From the NCBI RefSeq assembly GCF_002979915.1, contig NZ_PCQA01000002.1, forward strand, positions 552,838 through 616,837: 64,000 bases of DNA. Reading direction: 5' to 3'. Positions within the stretch are counted from its first letter, which is position 1. Each line of letters begins with the position of its first letter. Made by a program: the position numbers and the translations under genes. This stretch comes from Arthrobacter sp. MYb213. GTDB taxonomy: Bacteria > Actinomycetota > Actinomycetes > Actinomycetales > Micrococcaceae. Under the pieces are notes generated by a model, which was given only the letters and a program-made list of their open reading frames with translations, made no database searches and was not told the DNA's origin. Positions 35,919 to 45,195 of the stretch are shown here, piece after piece.

Positions 35919-37844
35919 TTAGTTCTCGGTTTTGCCCCGGCGCCAGTAGCCCATAAAGGCCACCTGCTTGCGATTTATCCCTGCCTCACGCACTAGGTAA
36001 CGACGCAGTTCCTTGACCATCCCTGCTTCACCCGCAATCCACGCGTAAAACGGTGCAGATTCTGCCGCCCCGGTTTCCCAGAGGATCTGCTCATCGATAT
36101 CAATATCTTCTGGATCCGCATCGGTGTGCACCGCGCCGGCCGCCGGAATTGCCACGACGTCTTTTACCGCTGCGGCAAGTAGCACCCCATGCTCGTTAGT
36201 TCCGCGGGTCAGCCACTGCACCGAAACACCTGAACGCGTGGAAGCACCAAGGATATCGTCGGTATCTGGAACCTCAATCAGCGCATGCCCGGTGACATTG
36301 GCAGGCAATGCTTCTAAAATTGCGCAGATCGCAGGGGCTGCGGTTTCATCTCCAGCGAGCACCACACGGCGAGCGCCTCCGGGGCGGAATTCAATGCCCC
36401 CATAGGTCTCATCACTCAGGGCGCGGTTTGGACCGAGTAAGAGCAGCTCATCGCCAACCTGGGCCTTGTCCGCAAATTCGGTCGCCGGCCCACCTTGCAG
36501 CGCACCATTAACTACCTGTCCATGCATGACAAAGTCGATATCCAGCTCCGCGGTGTCACCAAGGTTGTCGCGGTGTCCCACCTCGCGAAAGGCGCGAACG
36601 GTATATGTACGCATATATCCGCGGGAAGCCGGATCGATGGACAGCCAACGCCGGTACCATCCTTCCTGCTCTGCCGGACTGGATAATGCCTCAGGACGCA
36701 ATGCTGCGATCTCCGCGGTGAGCGCGGACCCACCGGCAGGCGGCAACAATAGCTTGATGCGCATATCTAGCGGGTGACTGTTGGTGCCAAAGTGCGAAAG
36801 ATCGGCACCGCCCACGGTGACCCGGCGGAAGGCAGGAGTGAGATCCTGTGTGCGCATCACCATGCACTGGTAGGCCAGGGTGGAAAGGTGTTCGGCGCCT
36901 GGGCGAAGCTGCGCTAGCTGATCTTCTTGCATAGCTAAAGCCGGCGTTTGGGGTTCGTCGGCTACCGTAGGTTCGTGTTTGACTGCCGGTTTGGTCAGTT
37001 CAACAGATTCTGGAGAGCGCACAATGCCTTGGGCGGCGAGCACATTTTCGGTGCGCAACACCCGGTGGCGTCCGATAGGCAATACCAAGGGAGTGCCGGC
37101 GACCGGGTCTGGGATCACCCGGCTTGGCATTCCAAAGACGTCTTTGACGGTGCGCTCGGTGACCACCTCGTTGGGGTGACCGGCGGCGTATATTTTTCCT
37201 TCACGTAAGGCCACCAAATGATCTGCGTAGCGTGCGGCGAGGTTCAGATCATGGAGCACAATGACCACCGTGATGCCGCGGGTGCGGTTGAGCTCGCTAA
37301 TCACGTCGAGTACTTCAAGCTGATGCGCAACATCTAAGAACGTGGTTGGTTCATCTAGCAGCAGCAGCTCGGTCTCTTGGGCCAGGGCCATCGCAATCCA
37401 TACGCGTTGACGTTGACCGCCGGAAAGCTCATCCACCGCACGGTCCGCCAGCTCCATGGTCCCGGTCAGTTCCAGCGCGCGGTTTACTGCCGCCTCGTCC
37501 TCGGCGGAGAACCGTTTGAACAGTCCCTGGTGTGGGTAGCGTCCGCGGCTGATCAGCTCCCGGGCGGTGATACCGTCCGGCGCCGTCGGTGACTGCGGTA
37601 GCAAGCCCAACGTCTTGGCGACTTCCTTGGCCGGCTTAGTGTGAATATCTTGGCCATCCAGTAGTACCTTGCCACCGGCAGGCTTGAGCAGTCGCGATAG
37701 GGCGCGTAGCAGCGTGGACTTGCCACAGCCGTTAGCCCCCACAACGATGGTCACTTCCCCGGTGGGGATATCCAAGGACAGTTCATCGACGATGGTGACC
37801 TTGTCATAGGCCAGGGTCAGATCGTTTGCCTGAAGTTGGGCCAT
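35919..37844 (-). CDS. Fusion: siderophore ABC ATPase (FepC-like) + siderophore-interacting reductase (SIP)
   Basis: 641 residues containing two proteins. Residues 1-255 are a FepC/FecE-type ATPase: Walker [20 protein letters not shown], signature [17 protein letters not shown], Walker [13 protein letters not shown]. After a linker (about 275-325) comes a SIP/ViuB-type FAD reductase: [22 protein letters not shown] (FAD site), [17 protein letters not shown] (NAD(P)H site) and the C-terminal [20 protein letters not shown] ending GYWRRGK. The first part powers ferric-siderophore import and the second reduces the iron in the cytoplasm, so uptake and release are on one chain. The permease gene at 37848 starts the same operon, 3 bases upstream. 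Confidence 0.93.
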   Translation of the reverse strand: MAQLQANDLTLAYDKVTIVDELSLDIPTGEVTIVVGANGCGKSTLLRALSRLLKPAGGKVLLDGQDIHTKPAKEVAKTLGLLPQSPTAPDGITARELISRGRYPHQGLFKRFSAEDEAAVNRALELTGTMELADRAVDELSGGQRQRVWIAMALAQETELLLLDEPTTFLDVAHQLEVLDVISELNRTRGITVVIVLHDLNLAARYADHLVALREGKIYAAGHPNEVVTERTVKDVFGMPSRVIPDPVAGTPLVLPIGRHRVLRTENVLAAQGIVRSPESVELTKPAVKHEPTVADEPQTPALAMQEDQLAQLRPGAEHLSTLAYQCMVMRTQDLTPAFRRVTVGGADLSHFGTNSHPLDMRIKLLLPPAGGSALTAEIAALRPEALSSPAEQEGWYRRWLSIDPASRGYMRTYTVRAFREVGHRDNLGDTAELDIDFVMHGQVVNGALQGGPATEFADKAQVGDELLLLGPNRALSDETYGGIEFRPGGARRVVLAGDETAAPAICAILEALPANVTGHALIEVPDTDDILGASTRSGVSVQWLTRGTNEHGVLLAAAVKDVVAIPAAGAVHTDADPEDIDIDEQILWETGAAESAPFYAWIAGEAGMVKELRRYLVREAGINRKQVAFMGYWRRGKTEN

Positions 37845-37847
37845 GGG

Positions 37848-38909
37848 TTATCCCCCGCTTCCTGTTGAATTTGTACGCACCAATATCCAAATCAGAAACG
37901 GTGCGCCGAATGCGCCGGTGATAACTCCTACCGGCAATGAAAGATCTGCGAACAAGTTCGCGGCAAAGAAGTTGGCAACGATTACCAGTGTTGCTCCGGT
38001 CAGCGCCGCCAACGGAATATTGATGGGACCACGAGATAGTGCGGCGCTAATAGGTCCGGCCAAAAATGCGACAAAGGCCAAGGGGCCGGTCACCGCAATG
38101 GGTAAGGCACCCATTGCCACCGCGACAAAAACCAGTAGCACCCGAGCCCAGCTCACGTTCAGGCCCAGAGCCGCGGCGGTGTCCTCCCCCAGTTCAAGCA
38201 TCTTTAGCTGACGCATCACGAAGGGAAGTACAAAGACTGCGATGATTCCCAGCGGAACCAGGAGCAACAATGCACTGTCCCAGTTGCTCGAAGAAAGCGA
38301 GCCGGTCAGCCAGTGCATCACATCGCTTGCGGTGTTCAGCTGCGCTTGGGTCAGCAGGTATTGAATCAATGCCTGCAACATGGCCCCAATGGCCAAGCCG
38401 GCAAGGATCAGCCGGGAGCCGGTACGTTTTCCCGAGGCCGAAAGCCAATAGATCAGCGCGGCAACCAGCAGGCCGCCTGCCAGCGCAAAGACGTTAAGTT
38501 TCCAGTCGTTGTAGCCCAAGACAATCATCGCAAAGACCGCGGCCGCCGAGGCACCATAGCCCACACCGATCACATCGGGGCTGGCCAACGGGTTGCCCAG
38601 CCAGCGTTGGAATAGGGCACCAGAAATACCTAACCCGGCGCCTGCCAGAGCGCCGACGGCCAACCGTGGCAGACGGTCGGACATGATGATGAAGCTTGTT
38701 CCGGGGACCTTTTCTCCACCAAGCACCTGAAGCACTTCCAGCGCAGGGAGCCGGTCACGACCCCAGAAAAGATAAGCCAGTGCGGTGGCCAAGATAGCTA
38801 GTGCCATCCATAGTGCACTGCGACGCACTCGACGTGACCTGTCAGCGGCTCTCGTTGACATATTTGTGTCTACCCCGTTGGCCGTTGCGGTTATCTCTTT
38901 TGAGCTCAC
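37848..38909 (-). CDS. Iron-siderophore ABC transporter permease (FecCD family)
   Basis: 353 residues with about nine hydrophobic segments. Family landmarks are LPRLAVGALAGAGLGISGAL (start of the FecCD domain), NPLASPDVIGVGYGASAAAV and GPLAFVAFLAGPISAALSRG. It pairs with the permease at 38906 to form the channel. Its ATG overlaps the end of that gene by four bases. The N-terminal 35 residues are a basic cytoplasmic tail. The ATPase-SIP fusion follows after three bases. Confidence 0.93.
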   Translation of the reverse strand: MSSKEITATANGVDTNMSTRAADRSRRVRRSALWMALAILATALAYLFWGRDRLPALEVLQVLGGEKVPGTSFIIMSDRLPRLAVGALAGAGLGISGALFQRWLGNPLASPDVIGVGYGASAAAVFAMIVLGYNDWKLNVFALAGGLLVAALIYWLSASGKRTGSRLILAGLAIGAMLQALIQYLLTQAQLNTASDVMHWLTGSLSSSNWDSALLLLVPLGIIAVFVLPFVMRQLKMLELGEDTAAALGLNVSWARVLLVFVAVAMGALPIAVTGPLAFVAFLAGPISAALSRGPINIPLAALTGATLVIVANFFAANLFADLSLPVGVITGAFGAPFLIWILVRTNSTGSGG

Positions 38910-39955
38910 AGGCTCACCGACTTCATACCGCTACGCATCATGATGATAAAGATCGGTCCACCGAGCAGGGCGCACATAACGCCCACCTGAATTTCACTTG
39001 GTGGCGCGATGACACGCCCCACGGTATCGGCCACCAGCAACAAAATCGGTCCGGCAATCAAACAGGCAGGCATCAGCCACCGGTAATCCGAGCCGACTAA
39101 TAGCCGCACCGCGTGGGGAATCATCAGGCCCACAAAGGCAATCGGGCCAGCTACCGCGGTGGCGGTACCGGCCAGCACCACCACTCCTATCGAACCGATC
39201 ACCCGGGCACGGCCTAGATTGAAGCCCAACGCGGTCGCCGTGTCATCTCCCATGGAAACTGCGTTGGAAACCTTCGCGGTGGACAACACGATCAGTGCCC
39301 CCATGGCCACGACGGGGATGGCACTGAGGAAGGTATCAATTCCGGTGGTGGACAGCGAGCCTATCTGCCACATACGGAATCGGTCCAGGGTGGAATCCGA
39401 GATCATGAGGATCGCATTGGTGACCGCTCCGACGCCCACGGCCAAGGCGGCACCACCCAAGGCAAGTTTGATGGGGGTGGCCCCCTCGCGTCCCACATTG
39501 GCCACGAGATAAACCAAGATCATTACTACCGCTGCACCGATAAAAGCGGCGGCCATAATTCCGGCTAGCGAGCTTACCCCGAGGAAGCCGATAGCCAACA
39601 CCACACTCATCGAGGAGCCGGCGTTTAGCCCCAGGATGCCGGTATCTGCCAGTGGGTTGCGGGTCAGCCCCTGCAACCCGGCGCCGGCCAGGCCCAAGGC
39701 TGCTCCGACCACAATGGCGCCGACCGTGCGGGCAAAGCGCGAAGCAACCACACCCTGGTCCCCATTGGTTGGATCAAAATTCCAGATAGCGTCGGTGACG
39801 GTATCCAGCGAGACGCTCCGGGCTCCCAGAAGCAACGAGGCGAAGACCGCCAGAGCTAAAAAGAGGAAAAGTAAGAGGAAGGCGGTGAGCTTCTTCCCTA
39901 CCTTCGGCGACTTCTCTTGCCCTACATGGGGCGTAATACTTTTAGTCGCGGTCAT
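38906..39955 (-). CDS. Iron-siderophore ABC transporter permease (FecCD family)
   Basis: 349 residues, the second FecCD-type permease, with GAALGLAGAGLQGLTRNPLA, DTGILGLNAGSSMSVVLAIG and GPIAFVGLMIPHAVRLLVG. First gene of the three-gene operon transcribed leftward (39955 to 35919). The ATG has AGGA about 4 bases upstream. Only 20 bases separate it from the start of the opposite-strand MBL gene, so its promoter must lie inside that gene's coding region or further upstream. No iron box was found directly in front of it. Confidence 0.93.
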   Translation of the reverse strand: MTATKSITPHVGQEKSPKVGKKLTAFLLLFLFLALAVFASLLLGARSVSLDTVTDAIWNFDPTNGDQGVVASRFARTVGAIVVGAALGLAGAGLQGLTRNPLADTGILGLNAGSSMSVVLAIGFLGVSSLAGIMAAAFIGAAVVMILVYLVANVGREGATPIKLALGGAALAVGVGAVTNAILMISDSTLDRFRMWQIGSLSTTGIDTFLSAIPVVAMGALIVLSTAKVSNAVSMGDDTATALGFNLGRARVIGSIGVVVLAGTATAVAGPIAFVGLMIPHAVRLLVGSDYRWLMPACLIAGPILLLVADTVGRVIAPPSEIQVGVMCALLGGPIFIIMMRSGMKSVSL

Positions 39956-39975
39956 TGCTTCCTACACTCGTTGCT

Positions 39976-40776
39976 ATGGCTCATCTTCCCTTGCCCACTA
40001 TTATTGCCCCTGGCGTCGGCTTGCTGCGCGCCGAGAATCCTTCGGAAATGACGTTGGACGGGACCAATTCTTATTTGCTCTTTGACCCAACCTGCACCGA
40101 GCTGACTGCGCGAACTCCGGCAGTTCTCATTGACCCGGGCCCTGATCTTGAAGCCCATTTGCACGCCTTGGCGGCCTTCGATATCCAGCTGGTGTTGATC
40201 ACTCACCGGCATGCGGATCATACCGGCGGAATTGATACCTTGCACAGGTTGACCGGGGCACCGGTGCGCGCCCGGCTCGAGGAGCACTGCCGAGAGGCGG
40301 AGATCTTCGAAGACTTGGAAGTCATCGAAGCCGCGGGAATTGAGGTTCAGGTGGTTTTCACCCCGGGACATACTTCTGACTCGGTGTGCTTTATCCGCCG
40401 GGGCGAAACTTCCCATTTGTTCACCGGAGATACCGTTTTGGGCCGCGGCACGACTATTTTGGAACATCCCGATGGGACCCTGGCCGATTACTTGGCGTCC
40501 TTGCAGCGGCTGTTGGCGATGCCAGATATGGCATTGCATCCGGCTCATGGTGAGCAACATGAGGTATCCCATCCGTTGCTGCAGAATTATCTGGCGCATC
40601 GCGAATCGCGATTGGACCAGGTGCGTGCGGCCTTGGACAAACTCGGCAAGGCCGGGGCTGACGTAGAACCAGCGCAATTGCTGGAACTTGTCTACCCCGA
40701 CCTCGATGCGCGCTTGGTGGGCGCAGCTAGCCGTTCCTTGGAAGCGCAATTGCACTATCTAGGCTTAAATCCTTAG
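39976..40776 (+). CDS. MBL-fold metallo-hydrolase (lactamase B / LACTB2-like)
   Basis: 266 residues. The zinc-binding motif is ITHRHADHTGGID; further ligands are in FTPGHTSDSV and LFTGDTVLGRG, and the C-terminal helical domain resembles LACTB2-type beta-lactamase-like proteins. It probably hydrolyses an ester, phosphodiester or thioester; the substrate is not known. The ATG at 39976 lacks a ribosome site, while TACACT lies seven bases before it, which suggests a leaderless transcript. It sits between the permeases and the lipoprotein of the siderophore locus on the opposite strand, ending three bases from the lipoprotein's stop. Confidence 0.85.
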   Translation: MAHLPLPTIIAPGVGLLRAENPSEMTLDGTNSYLLFDPTCTELTARTPAVLIDPGPDLEAHLHALAAFDIQLVLITHRHADHTGGIDTLHRLTGAPVRARLEEHCREAEIFEDLEVIEAAGIEVQVVFTPGHTSDSVCFIRRGETSHLFTGDTVLGRGTTILEHPDGTLADYLASLQRLLAMPDMALHPAHGEQHEVSHPLLQNYLAHRESRLDQVRAALDKLGKAGADVEPAQLLELVYPDLDARLVGAASRSLEAQLHYLGLNP

Positions 40777-40779
40777 TCG

Positions 40780-41829
40780 TTATTTGGCGGCCGCTGCGTT
40801 TTCGGCAGCCGTGACGATCTTTGGAACAACGTGCTCCAACGCCCATTCGATGGACAGTGGCGAAGCTGCGGAGATAGCTAAGGTGGCCTGGTCATCTCCC
40901 GGGAGGGCCACTGCCTTATTTTTCACCGCAGGGATCTGACCGTACAGTGGCTGAGACTTGACGATGTCATCTACGCTGTTGCCAGCAAGGGCAGAGGCGA
41001 AGACGATATCTGAGTCCCACTCGTTGACCTTTTCAGGGGACACGGTGAAGAAGAAGGTGTCCTTCTCGGCGTTCTTCTGGACGTAGTCCGCCTGGGTCAT
41101 ACCCAAGGCGGACAGGAAGCGTGGACGAGTGTCTCCTTCGGAGTACACATAAGCGGTGTCCGGTGCGGAGAGGTCCGCAGCGATGAAGGTGGTGTCCTTC
41201 AAAGCCTTGTTATCCTCGCCAACCTGCGCCAGTTCGCCTTCGATTTCCTTGACCAGCGTCTTAGCCTCGTCTGCCTTGCCCAGCATCTGGCCGGCGGCTT
41301 CGGTGGTCTCTTCCCAACTGGTGGTGTAGTTCGGCTTAATCGGGCCGACTACTGGTGCGATTTCCTGTAGCTTCTCGTACTGGTCTTTCGTCAAGCCCGA
41401 ATACGGGGCGAAGATGACGTCGGGCTTGCTCGCGGCGATTCCGGTGTAGTCAAGGTCGTCACCGATCTTGTACTGTACCGGCGCGTTCTCCGAGCCGAGA
41501 GGAGCACCAAGCTCTTTTAGCTTGGCATCTTTCCAGTCCGTTGAGTTGTTGGCGTTCTGACCGTAAGCGTCGATGTCCATGCCGACTGGCACGGTTCCCA
41601 GAGCTAGTACCGCATCAGCGTTGGCCCATGAAATCGTCGCTACCTTCTCAGGCTTCTCGGTAATCTGGGTTTCACCGTAAATATTTTTGATACTCACCGG
41701 GGTGAAGCTCGAGTCGGCGGAAGCCGAACTCTTTGGGTCAGTGCTCGAGGTCGAGCCACAGGCGCTCAGGCCAAGTGCCAAGATTGCGGAGGTTGCTGCC
41801 AGAAGGCCAGCACGACGCGTAATTTTCAT
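40780..41829 (-). CDS. Iron-siderophore ABC transporter substrate-binding lipoprotein
   Basis: 349 residues. Signal peptide and lipobox end LALGLSACGS (Cys24). The mature protein has the FepB/FhuD-type fold: TQITEKPEKVATISWANADA, KPDVIFAPYSGLTKDQYEKL and a C-terminal VALPGDDQATLAISAASPLS region. It captures the ferric siderophore outside the membrane and hands it to the FecCD permeases encoded at 37848-39955, although it is transcribed separately. A DtxR/IdeR-type box lies 46 bases upstream. Confidence 0.93.
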   Translation of the reverse strand: MKITRRAGLLAATSAILALGLSACGSTSSTDPKSSASADSSFTPVSIKNIYGETQITEKPEKVATISWANADAVLALGTVPVGMDIDAYGQNANNSTDWKDAKLKELGAPLGSENAPVQYKIGDDLDYTGIAASKPDVIFAPYSGLTKDQYEKLQEIAPVVGPIKPNYTTSWEETTEAAGQMLGKADEAKTLVKEIEGELAQVGEDNKALKDTTFIAADLSAPDTAYVYSEGDTRPRFLSALGMTQADYVQKNAEKDTFFFTVSPEKVNEWDSDIVFASALAGNSVDDIVKSQPLYGQIPAVKNKAVALPGDDQATLAISAASPLSIEWALEHVVPKIVTAAENAAAAK

Positions 41830-41874
41830 GGGTCATAATCCAGACGTTGCGAGTTGTCATAAAATAACCGGCAC

Positions 41875-41893
41875 TTAGGTTAGGTAAACCTAT
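41875..41893 (-). promoter_or_regulatory. DtxR/IdeR iron box
   Basis: TTAGGTTAGGTAAACCTAT matches the 19-bp actinobacterial iron box TTAGGTTAGSCTAACCTAA at about 16 positions. It lies 46 bases upstream of the siderophore lipoprotein start. Iron repression of that gene is the expected outcome. Confidence 0.85.
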
Positions 41894-42012
41894 GTGAACC
41901 GCATGCAACTTTACGCCGATCTCACTTCAATACGCAACATCAAGGATATGTAATCCACGTTACTTAACCTCTGACTAGTTGAGCCAGCCCTAACCTCGGA
42001 CGCCACCCGAGG

Positions 42013-43341
42013 TTATCGACCGGAATGATCTGCCAACAACCTGCGTGGGTCTGCGATGTTCAGTGACAACCGGATTACCAGCAATCCCGCAAGTAAGACG
42101 AGTAACACCGTGGCTACGGTCAGTGGCTTCAGCAGCAATGCCAACGACGCGAAGGGCAACACCAGCACCGCAGAAGCCACGGTAAAACCTATGGCCACCG
42201 TCAAAGCCGGAATCATCACGCTTTTAACTCGCGCCTTGTTGACTACGCCTAAATCAACGCCCAAACGATAAAGCCCCAAATATAGATCTTGACGATCCAA
42301 GGTACCGGCACATTGGCTGATTGCCGCCGAGATGGCCACACATATCAAGGAGATACTCAGCGTCACCAGCACTCCGGTTAATACATCGGTGCTCAGGTAC
42401 AACTCCCACGAGCTGGCCATATCATTTTCCGAAAATGCAAACATCGCCGCCCCAGAACCACCGATTACGGCAACGAAGGCAGCCATAGCCACACCCGATA
42501 CCTGACGCCAGGCGCCACTGGGCGACTCCAAAATCATGCGAGCGGCCAGCAGCTGTTCGGGGCTCTCGGCCTTCTTCAGTTTCGCTTTGCCCACCTTCGC
42601 TACAAGCCACGGCCCAATCAGGTTTAGCGCCAACAGGCCCACCCCAAATCCGGAGATGATGATGGCGATCAGGACGCCTAAGCCCACCGGCAACAGACCA
42701 ACCTTGGAGAACAACGTGTAGATCACCACGATGCTGCCGATCGCGATGACCGCGCGCATCCAGCTAGGCATCGGCGCCGAACGCCGGGTAGCCACCGCCA
42801 ACGGAGTAATGACCAACTTGCGCAGACCAGCCAGCGCGCTCACCACCGAGAGCAATAACACCGCGAGTACCGCCGCCGCGGTTGCCAGCGGAGGAAGGAA
42901 GATCGCCGTGCCAATGGCTTCACCTTGGAACTTCACCAGCGCTACCGCTGGGGCCAACGCCAAATACAGCACCACCCCGCAGATTGCGCCAATAAGCGCG
43001 GTAGCGCCAGCCTGAATCACGGCAACCGCACGGACTTGGAATCCGGTGGCTCCCAAGAGACGCAATGAGGATAAGGCCCGGTCTTGAGCGCGAGCCGAGA
43101 GTTTGGCAGCGGAGGATCCTAAGACCAGCAACGGAACTATCAACAGCACCAGCGCAAAGGCTGCTAAAGGAATATAGAACCCTTGCGCCTCACTTTCGAG
43201 CTTGGTAAATGACCAGGCACCGCCAAGTACTATCAGCACCATGGCGCTAACCATGGTGTAGGCGCCGACTGTCAACAGTTGTACTATTCGCCCGGAACTA
43301 CTTGGACGTGCGAGCATCCACGCCATATGCAAGGTGTTCAT
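42013..43341 (-). CDS. FtsX-like ABC transporter permease
   Basis: 442 residues with about eight to ten hydrophobic helices. The first part (YTMVSAMVLIVLGGAWSFTK; LSSLRLLGATGFQVRAVAVI) shows the FtsX domain's cytoplasmic loop motif, and a second FtsX-like half begins near residue 260. Partner of the ATPase at 43338, which it overlaps by four bases. Such MacB/Lol-type pairs act in lipoprotein or antimicrobial peptide handling. No substrate is suggested by the neighbours. Confidence 0.85.
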   Translation of the reverse strand: MNTLHMAWMLARPSSSGRIVQLLTVGAYTMVSAMVLIVLGGAWSFTKLESEAQGFYIPLAAFALVLLIVPLLVLGSSAAKLSARAQDRALSSLRLLGATGFQVRAVAVIQAGATALIGAICGVVLYLALAPAVALVKFQGEAIGTAIFLPPLATAAAVLAVLLLSVVSALAGLRKLVITPLAVATRRSAPMPSWMRAVIAIGSIVVIYTLFSKVGLLPVGLGVLIAIIISGFGVGLLALNLIGPWLVAKVGKAKLKKAESPEQLLAARMILESPSGAWRQVSGVAMAAFVAVIGGSGAAMFAFSENDMASSWELYLSTDVLTGVLVTLSISLICVAISAAISQCAGTLDRQDLYLGLYRLGVDLGVVNKARVKSVMIPALTVAIGFTVASAVLVLPFASLALLLKPLTVATVLLVLLAGLLVIRLSLNIADPRRLLADHSGR

Positions 43342-44066
43342 GAACGTGGCCCCTGAATAACTGAGTCATCCGCGGTGATCTTGCCATCTTGAAGCGTGAG
43401 GATCCGGTGGCAGCGTTGGGCTACCTGCCGGTCATGGGTGACCATCACCAGACTTTTACCCATCCCCACGGTGCACTGCATTAAGATGTCCAGAACTTCG
43501 CTACCGGTGACCGAATCCAAGGCACCCGTAGGTTCATCGGCAAAGACTATGCTCGCGCCGGTCACCTGCGCTCGTGCGATTGCTACACGTTGTTGTTGCC
43601 CACCGGAGAGTTGACCGATGCGGCGTTGTTCCATCCCGGCTAGCCCCAATTGCTGCAAGGCTTCCACGGCACGCGCGATTGCTGCGGTGCGTGGAACGCC
43701 GTTGACCATCAAAGCCATCGCCACGTTTTCTTCGGCCGTCAGTTCCGGAATCAGCAGCCCGGACTGAAAAACGAAACCAAAAGCTTCGCGGCGCAATTTG
43801 GTTCGTGCGCTGTCACCAAGCCCATCAACTTCAACCGGCGCTTGACCCGGCAGGTTCAGGGTGACGGTTCCCGAATCGGGTAACTCGATGCCCGCCAAGG
43901 CGTGTAGCAAAGTGGACTTGCCTGAGCCGGAGGGGCCCATAATTGCGACCGCGGTCCCCGCGGCGATATCAACGTCAATGCCGTTGAGGGCATGGGTACT
44001 GCCGTAACTTCTGAGCAACCGACGGGCTTGAATAACTGGATTGGATACATACGAATTCTGAAGCAT
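43338..44066 (-). CDS. ABC transporter ATP-binding protein (MacB/LolD type)
   Basis: 242 residues. Walker A is MGPSGSGKSTLLHALAG, the signature is LSGGQQQRVAIARAQV, Walker B is IVFADEPTGALD and the D-loop and H-loop (VMVTHDRQVA) follow. The DEPTGALD form is typical of ATPases that partner FtsX/MacB permeases. It overlaps the permease gene by four bases and is first in this two-gene operon. Confidence 0.92.
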   Translation of the reverse strand: MLQNSYVSNPVIQARRLLRSYGSTHALNGIDVDIAAGTAVAIMGPSGSGKSTLLHALAGIELPDSGTVTLNLPGQAPVEVDGLGDSARTKLRREAFGFVFQSGLLIPELTAEENVAMALMVNGVPRTAAIARAVEALQQLGLAGMEQRRIGQLSGGQQQRVAIARAQVTGASIVFADEPTGALDSVTGSEVLDILMQCTVGMGKSLVMVTHDRQVAQRCHRILTLQDGKITADDSVIQGPRS

Positions 44067-44189
44067 AATCTAATGTTCCCAATCGCGCCGGCCAGGCACA
44101 TCGGAGCGCCGATGGAGTTATACGTGGGCGAACTCATCCCCCAGTAGGAGCCAACACTCCTCCTAGCTAAACGACTGGAGGTAGGCTCG

Positions 44190-44456
44190 TTGGTGATGCT
44201 GCTCGAACTTTATACCCAGCCATTTTGTGCCCCCTGCGTGCGCGCCCGCCAGGTAATTCACCGTGCCCAAGAACTGTTGCCCTTCCTCAACGTCGAGGAG
44301 ATCAATGTGGTGCAACAGGTAGCCCGCGGCAAAGAATTGGCAGTGACTTCAACACCAGTAATTCGCTTGCTGGTAGACGGCGAAGAAAAGTTCCGGGCCA
44401 CCGACGCCCCAACTTTGCAGCAATTATTATCTGCCATCGCGCAGGTCAGCGACTAG
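44190..44456 (+). CDS. Thioredoxin/glutaredoxin-like small redox protein
   Basis: 88 residues. The redox motif is CAPC (Cys13, Cys16) in LYTQPFCAPCVRARQVI. The cis-proline lies in VTSTPVIRLL, as in thioredoxins. It is short for a thioredoxin and lacks the last helix. Start is ambiguous: GGAGG lies 8 bases before the TTG at 44190, and GTG (44193) and ATG (44196) follow in frame. It lies 55 bases before the YqaJ-type nuclease gene on the same strand. Confidence 0.75.
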   Translation: MVMLLELYTQPFCAPCVRARQVIHRAQELLPFLNVEEINVVQQVARGKELAVTSTPVIRLLVDGEEKFRATDAPTLQQLLSAIAQVSD

Positions 44457-44511
44457 GCTCACCTAAGTTTCAGCACGATGTTGCACCGGATAAGCCACTT
44501 CATGGGGAAGA

Positions 44512-45165
44512 ATGGATCAGGTGACTAGTGTGCCTAATGTTGACCATGAATGCTTCCAACGAGTGTTGGCAGATTCCACTAACCGTATTGAATGGTTACG
44601 GGCACGGTCACAAGGCATCACCGCAACGGACGTCGCTAAGCTGTCCACGGAAAAATCCATTCGCAATGCCGCCTGGGACAAGCTCTACGGTTCAGGGTTC
44701 TCCGGAAACACTTACACCGAGCACGGTCGACGTCGCGAGCCGGTCATCGCCGCCTGGGTGCAGGAAAACTTCAACATTTTCCCTTCGTCACAACTTTTCC
44801 ACTCACAAAATTCTCGGCTGCATTTGGCAACCCCAGATGGTTTGGGCTTTGACCAAGACGGCGCACCGGTATTAGCGGAAATCAAGACCACCAATAAGCC
44901 GTTCAAGCGGATCCCTAAAAATTACCTTCGTCAGGTCCTGTGGCAGCAGCATGTCATCGGCGCTCAACGCACCTTATTCGTCTGGGAACAGCACTATAAC
45001 TTCGTGCCTGTTCAGGCGGTTCCCGAGTTTCTTTGGATCGAACGAGACGACTCGATGATCCAAGACCTCATCGACAAGGCCGAGCAGCTCATTGCCGCCT
45101 TACGCGAGTCAACCTCCCGCGAACAGCAATACCTGGACTACGGTCCAGCAGCCCTACGCCTCTAA
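44512..45165 (+). CDS. YqaJ/lambda-exonuclease-like nuclease
   Basis: 217 residues with the PD-(D/E)XK core in family order: GITATDVAKL (N-terminal helix), EHGRRREPVIAAWV (the E-P motif), HLATPDGLGF (catalytic Asp region), VLAEIKTTNKPFK (E-x-K) and YLRQVLWQQHVIGA. Phage and mobile-element members digest one DNA strand for recombination with a single-strand annealing protein. No such annealing protein, integrase or phage gene is nearby, so this seems to be a housekeeping copy of the fold found in many actinobacteria. Function is unknown; start codon choice (ATG 44512 versus GTG at 44521 or 44530) is uncertain. Confidence 0.75.
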   Translation: MDQVTSVPNVDHECFQRVLADSTNRIEWLRARSQGITATDVAKLSTEKSIRNAAWDKLYGSGFSGNTYTEHGRRREPVIAAWVQENFNIFPSSQLFHSQNSRLHLATPDGLGFDQDGAPVLAEIKTTNKPFKRIPKNYLRQVLWQQHVIGAQRTLFVWEQHYNFVPVQAVPEFLWIERDDSMIQDLIDKAEQLIAALRESTSREQQYLDYGPAALRL

Positions 45166-45195
45166 ATATCTCAGGCGCAGGAGGGCCACCTCCGG

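Noticed and set aside
41940..42000. A second iron box (AGGTTAAGTAAC on the minus strand) near the FtsX gene end
   Set aside because: Only half of the consensus is present and it lies behind a 3' end.
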